Assembly: GCF_020268605.1 (NCBI RefSeq)
Contig: NZ_CP084224.1
Span: forward strand, 1 to 59,938
Direction: 5' to 3'
Source: Arsenophonus apicola
GTDB taxonomy: Bacteria; Pseudomonadota; Gammaproteobacteria; Enterobacterales; Enterobacteriaceae
Length of the DNA: 59,938 nt
The notes under the pieces: generated by a model
Told to the model about the DNA's origin: nothing
Seen by the model: only the letters and a program-made list of their open reading frames with translations
Database searches by the model: none
Shown here: piece by piece, positions 1 to 10,180 of the stretch
How positions within the stretch are numbered: the first letter of the stretch is position 1
Layout of the letters: every line of letters starts with the position of its first letter
Translations under genes and position numbers: made by a program

Positions 1-36
1 GGTGCGCTTGGAAAACGGAAAATATCCTACGCTAAG
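1..36 (+). repeat. Tn3-family left terminal inverted repeat (partial)
   Basis: Bases 6-36 are the exact reverse complement of 3906-3936 (31 bp). The outermost bases differ slightly from the right end (GGTGCG here, GGTCAG in the complement at the right). Confidence 0.9.
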
Positions 37-133
37 GCTATTTTATGTACAAATTGATATTGTCTAAATTCTTTTACCTATTTAACCACTTCTCTTTCAC
101 CTCATCATTGTAAACTCAAAACCTAACCACGCA

Positions 134-235
134 TGACATTTGAGTACACCCCATTGTCACAAGCTAATGGGTTGACATTTTCTATTAGATCATTACTTAT
201 CTGTCATATACATTATGATCACCACTTAAACGTCA
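134..235 (+). promoter_or_regulatory. Candidate res site of the Tn3-family resolvase
   Basis: Just upstream of tnpR lie three spaced TGACA/TGTCA-type dyads: 134-159 (26 bp, TGACA to TGTCA), 173-206 and 202-235 (TGTCA to CGTCA). Three inverted subsites next to the resolvase gene are the usual res arrangement of this family, where they serve both for resolution and autoregulation. The order is seen; the function is inferred. Confidence 0.6.
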
Positions 236-249
236 TCAATGGGTGAAAA

Positions 250-873
250 ATGTACATTCATGGTTATCTCCGCGCATCAACAAAAGAACAGGACGCTCTC
301 CGAGCTAAAAATAGGATGAAAGCTTTCGTTGAAGAAAAAGGGTTTCGCATGGCCAGTTGGTACACTGAAAATGTATCTGGGGCCTCACTCCAACGACCAG
401 AACTTTTACGTTTGCTTGATGATGCAGCATCTGGTGACATTATTCTCATTGAACAGGTTGATCGTCTTTCACGCCTAGATGAAAAGGGTTGGGAAAAATT
501 AAAACGTCTTATCCAGGAAAAAGACCTTATTGTTGTTAGTTTGGATCTTCCAACAAGCCATATAGCTCTGACGTCAAATGTTGGCGATGAGTTTACCTTT
601 GTTATGCTTAAAGCTATTAACGGGATGATGTTAGACATGCTGGCTGCTATCGCTAGAAAAGATTATCTGGATCGTCGCCGCCGACAACAGGAAGGTATAG
701 CAAAAGCTAAGGCGGTAGGTAAATTCAGGGGGCGTCAGGCTGACCATCAATTGCATGAAAAAATCATTGAACTTCGAGTAAATAATAGGCAGAGCATCCG
801 AGATACTGCGAGGTTATGTGGTGTTTCTGAACGAACGGTTATACGCATTGTTAAACAGAAAACATTTTCTTAA
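250..873 (+). CDS. tnpR: Serine resolvase of Tn3-family transposon
   Basis: This 207-residue site-specific recombinase would resolve the cointegrates made during replicative Tn3 transposition. The catalytic N-terminal domain starts with YLRASTKEQDA, placing the nucleophile at Ser10 with Arg8 beside it. The conserved EQVDRLSRL segment follows near residue 75. The C-terminus (about 165-205) has the expected helix-turn-helix (SIRDTARLCGVSERTVIRI). Length is close to family members. It lies directly downstream of the candidate res dyads and upstream of tnpA in the same direction. No frameshift is visible, so resolution may work although transposition does not. Confidence 0.93.
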   Translation: MYIHGYLRASTKEQDALRAKNRMKAFVEEKGFRMASWYTENVSGASLQRPELLRLLDDAASGDIILIEQVDRLSRLDEKGWEKLKRLIQEKDLIVVSLDLPTSHIALTSNVGDEFTFVMLKAINGMMLDMLAAIARKDYLDRRRRQQEGIAKAKAVGKFRGRQADHQLHEKIIELRVNNRQSIRDTARLCGVSERTVIRIVKQKTFS

Positions 874-929
874 TAGGCTTATATTTTGAAAATCAGAGCG
901 AGCTATGTCCGTATTCTGGGAGAGCATTG

Positions 930-3904
930 ATGCCACGACGACAAATACTGAGCAGTGATGAAAAAGAACGTTTACTGGTTGTACCTGATGATGACATCCT
1001 GCTCGCACGAATATGTTTTTTAAATGAGCAAGATCTGATTCTCATTAAAAAACATCGAAGACCCTAACCGTTTAGGCTTTGCAATTTTACTCTGTTATCT
1101 ACGAGGGCTGGGTTTTACCCCAGATAAAAATGCGCTTCCCCACGATGGTATTCTATCCAGAGTGGCAGAGAGATTGAAACTCAATCCTGATTTATGGCAA
1201 AAGTACGCTGCTAGAGAGGAAACCCGTTGGGAGCACCTTGCCGAGCTCTATCGCTATTTACAATTAGTGCCATTCAGTAAGCCTTTGCAAAAAATGTGCA
1301 TTAGTCATTTATATCCTCATGCTATGCGAACCGACAAAGGTTTGATCCTTGCTGAAGAGATGCTCATCTGGCTACATAATAATAATGTTATCTTCCCTTC
1401 CATTGATGTGGTTGAGAGGACCCTTGCTGAAGCCACGACAATTGCGGATAGAGCAGTGTTTACAGCACTGACAACGCAACTGGAACCACAACATAAAACA
1501 GCCTTAGATAATCTGTTGATCTCAGGGGATGAACAACTAAGCCGTCTTGCTTGGCTGCTTCAACCTCCGGGGAAAATTAATGGTAAAATGTGTTGCAGCA
1601 TATTGATAGATTAAATGCTATTGAGGGATTGGCTTTACCTGAAGGTATTTCGCTTTCCGTTCACCAAAACCGACTGCTCAAATTGGCTCGAGAAGGTAGA
1701 AAAATGAATAGCAGGGATCTGGCTAAATTCTCCGAGACACGTCGTTACGCCATGTTGGTTTGTGTTATCTCAGAAGCAAGGGCCACACTGACTGATGAAA
1801 TTATCGAATTACATGAACGTATCTTGGGCAGTTTATTCAGTAGAGCAAAGCGTACACAGGCCGAACGACTTCAAAAAACAGGAAAACTCATTCAGAGTAA
1901 GTTAAAGCAATATCTTACCGTTGGGCAGGCTCTGCTAAATGCACGAGAATCAGGGGATGATCCTTGGACTGCAATAGAAGGCGTACTTCCTTGGCCAGAA
2001 TTTGTCGCCAGTCTGGAAGAAACACAGTTTTTAGCCCGAAAGGATAATTTTGAGCCTCTTAATCTGATCACCGAAAAATACAGTACGTTGCGTAAATATG
2101 CCCCCGTATGTTATCAGCATTGCAATTCAAGGCAACTCCTACAGCGCTGTCACTTAGTGAAGCGCTTGAGACCTATAAAGAAATATACCGAAAACAACTC
2201 CGAAAGGTGCCGCCATCCGCGCCCATAAATTTTATCCCTGAAAACTGGAAAAAATTGGTCATAACCCCCTCGGGGATTGACCGAAAATACTATGAGTTTT
2301 GTGTCCTTAATGAGCTAAAAGGCGCATTAAGATCGGGTGATATCTGGGTAAAGGGGTCGCGACGCTACCAGAATTTTGACGATTATCTTATTCCTTCCGC
2401 TGATTTTGAAAAATTACTCAAAGAGACTCAGTTACCACTCGCCATTCCAACAGATTGCCAAAAATACCTTAGCTCACGTATGGCGCTGTTATCATCACGT
2501 CTGGAAGAAGTGAATGCGATGGCGATTGCGGGAGATTTGCATGATGTTGATATATCAGAAAATGGTGTAAAAGTAACGCCACTTGATGACAGCGTTCCTT
2601 CAGACGTTTCTCCTTTTGCTGACCTCGTTTATGCCATGTTACCTCGCCCAAAAATCACTGAAATATTAGATGAAGTGGACGGTTGGAGTGGATTTACCCA
2701 CCACTTTACTCACCTCAAAAATAATCACGTCAGACCCAAAAACAAAAAGTTGTTACTGACGACTATCCTTGCAGATGGTATCAATTTGGGGATAACGAAA
2801 ATGGCTCAGTCCTGCCCAGGAACAACAAAATCATCACTCGAAGGTATTCAAGCTTGGTACATCAGAGATGAAACTTATTCAGCTGCACTTGCTGAGCTGG
2901 TGAATACCCAAAAAAAGAGCCCGCTGGCAGCCGTGTGGGGAAATGGTACAACGTCATCATCTGACGGGCAAAATTTTCGGGTTGGAAGTCATGGTCGATA
3001 TGCAGGACATGTAAATCTAAAATACGGCCCAGAGCCTGGTGTGCAGATTTATACTCATATCTCAGATCAATACAGCCCATTTTATACTCAAGTCATTAGC
3101 AGAGTAAGAGATTCTACCCATGTACTTGATGGCTTGTTGTATCACGAAAGTGAATTGGAAATTACAGAGCATTATACCGATACAGCTGGTTTCACTGAGC
3201 ATGTCTTCGCACTTATGCATTTATTGGGATTTGCATTCTGCCCTCGGATCAGGGATCTTCCTGAAAAGAAACTATTTATCAAAGGGAAAGCAAAACAATA
3301 CCCGGGGCTACAGTCGCTGATATCCTCGACGAGTCTGGATATCCGGGAAATTGAAAAACATTGGCATGAGGTACTTCGGCTGGCAACCTCGATTAAACAG
3401 GGAACAGTCACTGCGTCGCTAATGTTAAAAAAATTGGCGAGTTATCCCAAACAAAATGGTCTGGCAAAAGCATTACGGGAAATCGGTCGTATCGAACGAA
3501 CGCTGTTTATGCTGGATTGGTTTTGCGATCCTGAGCTACGTCGTCGAGTGCAAGCAGGTTTAAATAAGGGTGAAGCTCGCAATGCCCTAGCACGAGCCAT
3601 TTTTATGCACCGGTTAGGCGAAATCAGAGATCGAGGTCTGGAAAATCAAAGCTATCGTGCCTGTGGGTTAACATTGTTAACAGCGGCGATTACGTTGTGG
3701 AATACCGTATATATAGAAAGAGCTATCGAATCTTTAAAACGAAAAGGAATTCAGATTCATGAGGCATTAATTTCTCATTTATCCCCTCTAGGTTGGGAGC
3801 ATATCAATCTAAGTGGTGATTATATCTGGCGGAATAATCTAAAGTTGGGCTCAGGTAAATACCGTCCGTTGCGTGCAGTTAATATAGGTCGGTACAAAAA
3901 ATAA
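930..3904 (+). pseudogene. tnpA: Tn3-family transposase, frameshifted
   Basis: The reading frame begins at ATG 930 (MPRRQILSSDEKERL) and ends at 3904. The span gives about 990 codons, the normal TnpA size, but the frame changes three times: near 1062 (after IKKHRRP the family sequence NRLGFAILLCYL resumes one frame over), near 1585 in an A-rich run (GKN-VLQHIDRLNAIEGL) and near 2105 at a CCCCC run (LRKYAPV-MLSALQF). The last 598 codons carry the catalytic C-terminal half. Two of the three breaks are at or next to short homopolymers, so base-call errors are possible; as written, no full transposase is made. Confidence 0.9.
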
Positions 3905-3905
3905 G

Positions 3906-3943
3906 CTTAGCGTAGGATATTTTCCGTTTTCCAAGCTGACCCC
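3906..3943 (-). repeat. Tn3-family right terminal inverted repeat
   Basis: 38 bases ending in GACCCC at 3943; the complement reads GGGGTCAGCTTGG from the outside and TACGCTAAG on the inside. The inner 31 bases pair perfectly with 6-36. Confidence 0.92.
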
Positions 3944-3947
3944 TTTT

Positions 3948-4016
3948 CCTCAACGATATTGTTCGCTGCTCGCAAGCTGCGCTGCGCTGCGCCTCAATTT
4001 CGTCTGTGGGGAGCGG
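3948..4016. repeat. Palindromic plasmid element, variant copy 1
   Basis: CCTCAACGATATTG at the left and a CGTCTGTGGGGAGCGG end at the right surround a CGCAAGCTGCGCTGCG core. It is close to 42430-42499, where the outer CCGCTTCCTC is complete; here the Tn3 right end has replaced the first bases. Copy 1 has an extra GCTGC unit in the core. Confidence 0.6.
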
Positions 4017-4032
4017 ACTAAGTTGAATTTCT

Positions 4033-4408
4033 ATGCGAAAAAAATGCGCTTTTCTTATTCTTTTGTTTTGCTAATTTTTCTGGACGTGTTGTTAATGTCA
4101 TCGATGGTGATACTGTTTTCGTCCTCACGGAAGGCAAACGGGTCAAAGTGCGCCTCATTGGTATTGATGCGCCTGAGTTAGGTCAACCCTTTGGAAGACG
4201 CTCAAAACAAAACCTGCTTCACCTGAGCGCGAAAAAGCAGGCTGAAGTGATGACAGAAAAACAGGATAGGTTTGGACGTTGGTTAGGCACATTAATCATT
4301 GCAGGCAAAAACATCAATACCGAACAGGTTAGATCCGGCTTGGCGTGGGCATATCGGTACCATGGGAAGGCGACTAATTTTCGGTTTTTGGCTCTCGAGA
4401 AAAAGGCT
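4033..4408 (+). pseudogene. Thermonuclease-like gene, 5' part; interrupted by IS91-like island
   Basis: A staphylococcal-nuclease (SNase/Nuc) homologue, a family of secreted calcium-dependent nucleases. The fold reads FSGRVVNVIDGDTVFVLTEG, then RLIGIDAPELGQPFG (active-site Arg and Asp region), then QDRFGRWLGTLIIAG. The coding sequence stops at AAAAAGGC (4408), where an IS91-like element begins; the last 29 codons are found at 11624-11710, 7.2 kb away. A second lesion is upstream: from ATG 4033 an A7 run leads to an early stop. With six A the frame would give a signal peptide (MRKNALFLFFCFANFSGR) in register with the nuclease. The intact-length paralogue at 42516 has the same A7. Confidence 0.85.
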
Positions 4409-4410
4409 TG

Positions 4411-5285
4411 AGAACATAAGCACGCCTTTGGCGTGAGCATCGCGGCAAAGGCGCTCTATTTCTAGGCAATTCCCTTCTCGTCCTTTATACTCTGCTCTAT
4501 GTACATCCCCAGACCTGCAAAACTGCTATTTCAATACGATGACGGATGGAACCTTTTCATCGAAAATAATCACGTAGATGAATGGCAACTACTCTCTTTC
4601 GAAAAGATGCTCGCCTGCAGCACCTGCGCTATGGGCGTTCGCCGTTATTGCTGTTCTTCACCTGAATGCTCTCATTCACGCTTCTTTTGTCAAACCTGTA
4701 AATCCAAAGCCTGCAGTGCGTGTGGCCTCAAAGGCACCGAACAGTGGATTGCCCAGCAGCGCCATATTTTGCCGGATTGCGAATGGCAACATATTACCCT
4801 CACTATGCCTCACCTGCTTTGGCCTTTTTTTAACAATAACTGGTGCTTACTCAACCAACTCTTTCGCTGTGCAACCCGCGCCATGCTCAAACACGCCAAG
4901 CGCCAAGGCCTCGAAATTGGCATTTTTTGTGCGCTGCATACTTACGGTCGCCAACTCAATCAACATCCGCATATTCATTTATCCGTCACGCGTGGGGGAC
5001 TCACTCAATATGACACCTGGAAACCGATTGCGGTTTATGAGTGCGGAAAAAGGAATACACGCCGTCACTTTACTGTCAGAAAGGCGGGATAAAATGGTCA
5101 AAAAACGATGGTTACAAACCGCATCCTAGGAGCAGTGTGCCTATTATTAGGCTTTTAGATGATAATTTAACCGAATTACTGTTCTCATGGTTAATCAACG
5201 AGAAAACTGTCAGAATTTAATAGAAATATTGAGTTCAAAACACCTCCATTAATGCCTTACTGTATTGATTGAGATTCCTAACCAT
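4411..5285 (+). mobile_element. IS91-like element, internally deleted copy
   Basis: Near-identical to 10181-11623 except that 568 bp are missing. The deletion joins two copies of the 12-mer TGGAAACCGATT, found at 10788-10799 and 11356-11367 in the full copy and once at 5018-5029 here. This is a clear case of recombination between short direct repeats. Confidence 0.85.
4499..5092 (+). pseudogene. IS91-like transposase, C-terminally truncated by internal deletion
   Basis: The first 177 residues match the full copy at 10269 residue for residue, including the Cys-rich zinc-binding region and the HUH-type motif (HPHIHLSVTRGGL). After WKPI the frame runs into former 3' untranslated sequence (AVYECGKRN...) and stops at 5092. 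The catalytic tyrosine region expected in the lost C-terminal half is absent, so the protein should be inactive. Confidence 0.85.
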
Positions 5286-5474
5286 CGAGTTTCGCACCAA
5301 TAAGAAAACGCTCTATTTTTAAGTTTAATTCAGCATAATATATAAATAGAAAAAATCTCATAAATTAAAAACAACTTATTGTAATTTAAGTGAATTTATA
5401 CGTCTTAGTAAGTTAAAGATTAATCATTGTTTTGAAGCCATTTCTAGAATTTTATATGCCCGTGCGAAACTCGT
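5286..5474 (+). mobile_element. MITE-like element, copy 1
   Basis: A 189-bp non-coding element with terminal inverted repeats CGAGTTTCGCAC and GTGCGAAACTCG. The same sequence appears inverted at 9301-9490. The left tip abuts the IS91-like end, so this side has probably been altered. It has no reading frame of its own, and an autonomous partner element is not visible in the window. Confidence 0.75.
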
Positions 5475-5731
5475 GGGTGGCTTAAAATCGACTTTTGAGG
5501 ATAAATTGAATATCAATATGCAATTTTAATCAAAAATTTAGCCTAAGAGACCAAAAAATACTCAACATTGAGGTTTAATCTCCGACCTTACCGATTATCG
5601 ATTTGCAGCGTAGCTGCTTCGTTCTGTTGATGTACGGTGATCCGATTACCAGCTAACGGAGGAGCTGTTTACACAAAAAATTTTACAGACCCCTACTTGT
5701 CACTAACTTTAATCGGCACCCTACACTGTTA
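5475..5731. other. Intergenic remnant between MITE and autotransporter
   Basis: No gene is seen here. Bases 5595-5624 match 10021-10050 of the IS630 transposase gene exactly, in inverted orientation (30 bp), so a second small IS630 scrap lies here. Confidence 0.6.
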
Positions 5732-8700
5732 TCAAAAACGCCAAGTGAAAACAGCGTTGACGCTATTGTCCTGATGCTGCTGCGACAGTAGACCATCGTA
5801 GCTCAACGACAATATAGCATTCTTGTTCACCACTACTTCTAGCCCTACCTTCAGAGCCAATCTGTCGCGCGATATCGGCACACTGTTCACCACAAACGGA
5901 GCATTTCCGCCTTTAAACCGTAGCCTGGCGCCTGGTTTTAGCTGTCCATACTGATGTTGCCATCCCAGTTCGCTAAACAGCCCTATCTTGGTGTTTTTAT
6001 TCACCAGCCGTTCAGTATCCACACGCCACCCCAACATCGAAACCGTCGCGTCGTAGTGCTGCTTGTTACCACGTAATGCTGCCGCGTTACCATGCTCTGA
6101 GATTTGATTGTTCTCCATGTTTATGTATGCCAGGTTAACGAACGGTTCCAGGTTTACCCACTCTCTCTCCATCCTATAACTCATTTCCGCAAATAGCTGC
6201 TGTGTACGTCCACTGTACTTTGCCATTTCACGTTCTGACTGCACACCATAGTTCACCAAACGCGAAGTATCGATGCGATGCCAGGTGTATATTGCACCTC
6301 CACACAGTGCCAGCAGTCCAAACTGTTTATTACCGTATGCAGCCAGGTGATAGTTATTGCTGCCCGCATTCGAACCATAACCACCGTGCAACGAGGTACG
6401 GGTATAGCCTGTCGCTATCCCAAGCAGCCAGTCAGTTGCTAGTGCTGAATCAAATCCGAACAGTATCCCATAAGTCGAGCCCTGATAACCTGTTGCATTG
6501 GCATTGCCCGATGCGTGCTCCCAAGCCATGAGCGATTGCGCCCACACACCGCTTTCGTTGGCCTTAATAGTCGACGAACTCAACAAACCTTTCGCCTGAC
6601 GCAGACGCCCATTTAGCACCTTACTTAAATAGCGGCTATTGTTTACCAATGCCGAAACGATATCGGCATTGATTTGCCCAGACAACTGACGGTATGCTTG
6701 TCGTGCTTTATCCACTGTGCTACTGGTTAGGATGCTCTCATACACAGGATTACCCATCGACAATTCATCTGCTGCATTTGCCACTTCGCGCTCATTCTGT
6801 GTCTGTGCTACGCTGGAAAAGCGTTTATTATTGCGGCCGATGCTTAGCGTTACCTGGTTTGGATGATACCTCAGTTCTGTACTAAGAAACAGGTGCTTTG
6901 ACGCCACCCTATCAAACTGCCCACTCACTCCCTGTTGAGCACTCAGGATGATATACTGATGACCTAATCGGCTATCTCCTTCCTGTCGAGATAATAAGTT
7001 AGCTTTGTTTTCCAGTGAAACCACCACTTCACCGCCATCGATCGTTACTGCTCCACTACTTTGAATTCGATCGCTCTGCACGTTTTGACCAACCTCGACT
7101 ACGTAACGCGAGCCCGGTTCAAAGTTGACGTTATGGTTTACGTTTAGGGTACCGATCGAATTGCCCGGCGCTACAGTACCATGGGCGCTCAGTGAGCCTA
7201 TTGTTCCATTACCACTGAGCACACCATCTTTCTGAATTAACACATCCGAAGTTAGTGTGCCATTAACAACTAAAATTCCATTATTTATTAGTGTTGGACC
7301 ACGATAGGTGCTGTTACCAGTTAATACTAATGTTCCACTTCCTTCTTTAGTTAGTCCTCCATGTCCAGTGATATCGTTACGCCAAATATCCCAGGCACAT
7401 GTTGGATATAAGCATATTCGCTTTAAAAGCTTTCCCTCATCAATAATGGAACCGATACCTGGAATATTAACCACAAATTGGGTGTTTGTGTATGAACCCG
7501 GAACATAAAACTCAGCTGGAATATCTTTTGGAGAAATAAACATTTTAGGGCCATTAATAGCTTCTCTTAAGTTTATCAGCCCCCAACCATAAATTTCATC
7601 AATGCCCTTTTTTCCAAGATCATTTGCTGTTGTTTTAACTATTGTTGTTATATTTTCTGCTGATAAGTAAGGAAATCTTTCCATTAATATAGCGATTGCA
7701 CCACTAACGTGAGGAGCTGCTAACGATGTGCCTTCTCCTTTCCTGTAACCGCTTGAAATATTATTGTAATTATCTCCTGCAATATTTGCTGAGTAGATAT
7801 TATCTGCTGGAGCAGCAACACAGAAACTAGCAGTATAGCCGCATCGATTTGATCTTTGATAAATTGGCCAATCAGGTATATTTGAATCGTCAAATTTTGA
7901 TGATATTTCTTTAATTAGATTTGGAGATTTTTCGTAAATTGAATCTACAAATGCATAGAATTCCTCATCTTGTTTTCTTCCTGGGAATTTATTTTCATAA
8001 AGAATAAACAATTTATCGTAGATAAAATCACTACGCAGCAATCGAGTGACATCTTCTTTTTTGGCAATACCCATAACTGTCACCCAATGCGATAGAATGT
8101 TTGGTAAAAAATAGGGTAATCCAGCTAATGCGTTAGGGCTATTTGTGTTGCCATCATTCCCAACACCGTAAACCATAATAATGCCATTGTGGGCTAAATC
8201 TATAGCACCATTATAAATACCACCTAATTTCGTACCTATAATACTTTTTATGTCATGATTAAACTGTTTTTCAGCATCTGAATCGGAAAAAGATACAGAA
8301 TCATAAATTTCATAATTAGGTGCATCTGGAATACCAATACTCCAACTGTTATTTATAATACGGACTTTATTTTTCTTGAATTCTTGCCAGGCGGAATAAT
8401 AGATGTTTCTATCTAAAGGAATTTTACTATAAATCGTATTGTATCCATCATCTATATCAGCATTAAAAATTTTTGCATTAAAGGCAACACCGTGCATTCC
8501 TTTTCCATCACGATTTCCAGCTATTATAGATGCTACACTCGTTCCATGTGATTCGTATTGTCCTTCATAATTTTTTAAGTGTAACGTTCCGTCAAAATAA
8601 AAATTATCACCAACTTTTATATTTATATCGGAATTGCTTTTTTCTGCTCTTTTCCCTTTAGTAACAAGGTTAATAATGTTTTTTACATTAGTGAACTCTG

Positions 8701-8935
8701 GGTGATTTTTATAGATAGGAGCATCAAGCACACCAATTGGTACATCTTTCCCTGTGTATCCATAATAATATGCATAATTTGCATTAATAGCATCAAGGCC
8801 CCACTGATTATTAAACTCTTCTGTTTTCCAACTTGATAAAAAATGTTTTTTAATTCCGATATGTTTTTCATATGCAGGAGAATTAGATGTTATAATTAAC
8901 AATATTAATATAAGTAAAAACTTATTTGATCTCAT
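5732..8935 (-). CDS. Subtilisin-type (S8) autotransporter serine protease
   Basis: A 1067-residue type V secreted protease. An N-terminal signal peptide (MRSNKFLLILILLIITSNSPAY) precedes an S8 domain with the full triad in family motifs: Asp71 in VLDAPI, His130 in ESHGTSVA and Ser404 in GEGTSLAAPHVSG; Asn260 in GVGND fits the oxyanion-hole residue. A passenger-associated repeat follows (about 525-600, STYRGPTLINNGILVVNGTL), then a beta-barrel of about 270 residues ending in the aromatic AVFTWRF needed for outer-membrane insertion. SphB1, Ssp and NalP have the same plan. ATG 8935 was chosen over an upstream TTG because it gives a clean signal peptide. The gene is intact although everything around it is broken, which suggests selection. 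Cell-surface or secreted proteolysis in a host is the likely role. Confidence 0.92.
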   Translation of the reverse strand: MRSNKFLLILILLIITSNSPAYEKHIGIKKHFLSSWKTEEFNNQWGLDAINANYAYYYGYTGKDVPIGVLDAPIYKNHPEFTNVKNIINLVTKGKRAEKSNSDINIKVGDNFYFDGTLHLKNYEGQYESHGTSVASIIAGNRDGKGMHGVAFNAKIFNADIDDGYNTIYSKIPLDRNIYYSAWQEFKKNKVRIINNSWSIGIPDAPNYEIYDSVSFSDSDAEKQFNHDIKSIIGTKLGGIYNGAIDLAHNGIIMVYGVGNDGNTNSPNALAGLPYFLPNILSHWVTVMGIAKKEDVTRLLRSDFIYDKLFILYENKFPGRKQDEEFYAFVDSIYEKSPNLIKEISSKFDDSNIPDWPIYQRSNRCGYTASFCVAAPADNIYSANIAGDNYNNISSGYRKGEGTSLAAPHVSGAIAILMERFPYLSAENITTIVKTTANDLGKKGIDEIYGWGLINLREAINGPKMFISPKDIPAEFYVPGSYTNTQFVVNIPGIGSIIDEGKLLKRICLYPTCAWDIWRNDITGHGGLTKEGSGTLVLTGNSTYRGPTLINNGILVVNGTLTSDVLIQKDGVLSGNGTIGSLSAHGTVAPGNSIGTLNVNHNVNFEPGSRYVVEVGQNVQSDRIQSSGAVTIDGGEVVVSLENKANLLSRQEGDSRLGHQYIILSAQQGVSGQFDRVASKHLFLSTELRYHPNQVTLSIGRNNKRFSSVAQTQNEREVANAADELSMGNPVYESILTSSTVDKARQAYRQLSGQINADIVSALVNNSRYLSKVLNGRLRQAKGLLSSSTIKANESGVWAQSLMAWEHASGNANATGYQGSTYGILFGFDSALATDWLLGIATGYTRTSLHGGYGSNAGSNNYHLAAYGNKQFGLLALCGGAIYTWHRIDTSRLVNYGVQSEREMAKYSGRTQQLFAEMSYRMEREWVNLEPFVNLAYINMENNQISEHGNAAALRGNKQHYDATVSMLGWRVDTERLVNKNTKIGLFSELGWQHQYGQLKPGARLRFKGGNAPFVVNSVPISRDRLALKVGLEVVVNKNAILSLSYDGLLSQQHQDNSVNAVFTWRF

Positions 8936-9040
8936 AAAATTTAATGTATAAGAAATTAATACCAAAAATGGTTACTAATTAACCATCATCCATAATAAAC
9001 TTATTTTTATTTAATGTATAGTAAAACGACTTAATTTTTA

Positions 9041-10081
9041 TTACATATAAACGGAAAATAAGGTATCAATATCACAACCAGTCTCCCTTTTCTTTCGTTT
9101 AGCCTGTGCCCATTTATGTTCTATGGGATTAAGATCGGGTGAATAAGGCGGTAAAAATTCAACTTGATGTCCGGCTTTTTTAATGGCTTGTAAAATATCT
9201 TCACGTTTGTGAAAACGAACATTATCCATAAAGAGCACCGATTTTTGTGGAAGGACAGGTATGAGGCTTTGAGTAATCCATGAATAAAACACATGACTAC
9301 ACGAGTTTCGCACGGGCATATAAAATTCTAGAAATGGCTTCAAAACAATGATTAATCTTTAACTTACTAAGACGTATAAATTCACTTAAATTACAATAAG
9401 TTGTTTTTAATTTATGAGATTTTTTCTATTTATATATTATGCTGAATTAAACTTAAAAATAGAGCGTTTTCTTATTGGTGCGAAACTCGTAGACTATTAA
9501 TATTTCCGTCAAATAACGTTACCGTCAGTAATGTTGTTCCTAGGAGAGCGCCAATGGCGTTAGTTCGTCCTTTAGCTAACCAATCCTTACAACCATAACA
9601 GGGTTGGCCTTTCGGAGAATAGCCATGATTGCGTGGGAGATCATAAGAAAATCCACTTTCATCAATGAAGACGAGCGGTTTTTCTTGTTCTCGATAAGTT
9701 TCTACTTTTTGACGAAACGATTTTCGTAAATTTTCATCTGCCTTAGGGTGGCTGAATGTTTTTTTTATAGGTAATGGACAATTTTTTAAGAGCTTGCCAA
9801 ATCGCTTTTTGACAAACACCAAAGCGAATGGCTCGCTCCCTTTGATAAGCATCCGGATATTGTCTAACATCTTTTTCTAATGCGGATTTATCAATCTTTC
9901 TACTACGGGAAGCTGCAGGTTTAGGTTTAATTTGCTTAATCCAGCGTGATACAGTGGCAGAACCTATACAAAAGCGCTTAGCGGTTTCTCTAATACTTAA
10001 ACCTTTGTCTTTTTTTATCGGAACGAAGCAGCTACGCTGCAAATCGATAACCTGCCACACTGTGAGCTGATACCTAGTCAT
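9041..10081 (-). pseudogene. IS630-family transposase, frameshifted and split by a MITE
   Basis: Pieces run from ATG 10081 (MTRYQLTVWQVIDLQRS, helix-turn-helix SIRETAKRFCIGSATVSRWI) to 9041. A frame change occurs at an A8 run near 9765 (ITYKK-TFSHPKADENL). Some IS630 elements use such a run for programmed frameshifting, so this change alone may be normal. The catalytic part (LVFIDESGFSYDLPRNHGYS) is then cut at NINS by the MITE at 9301-9490, and the last part (VLFMDNVRFHK, PYSPDLNPIEHKWA) follows after it. Confidence 0.87.
9301..9490 (-). mobile_element. MITE-like element, copy 2, inserted in the IS630 transposase
   Basis: 190 bp with 13-bp terminal inverted repeats ACGAGTTTCGCAC / GTGCGAAACTCGT. 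GACTA stands on both sides, one base away from each tip (ACATGACTAC left, AGACTATT right), fitting a 5-bp target duplication. Its body is the reverse complement of 5286-5474. The host reading frame is recovered on removing it. Confidence 0.8.
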
Positions 10082-10180
10082 AAAACGCGCGGTAATCTAT
10101 TGTGATTGCATCTTAATTTCTAAGTAATCCATTTTCGCCTATCAACTAAAAATGCCTCACAGAAAGATTAAGGGAGCTTT

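Larger units (their letters stand above)
1..3943 (+). mobile_element. Tn3-family transposon, left tip cut by window edge
   Basis: A unit transposon with a res-like region, an intact serine resolvase and a degraded transposase, both genes reading rightward, bounded by inverted repeats. The right repeat has 38 bases running from GGGGTC at the outer tip to TACGCTAAG inside, the typical Tn3-family length and style. The left repeat begins at base 1, so about two outer bases lie outside the window and the 5-bp target duplication cannot be checked. The right end abuts a palindromic plasmid element at 3948. Transposition would need a transposase supplied in trans. Confidence 0.9.

Noticed and set aside
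6202..6885. Two + strand frames of 109 and 63 codons
   Set aside because: They are antisense to the conserved beta-barrel of the autotransporter and have no independent support.
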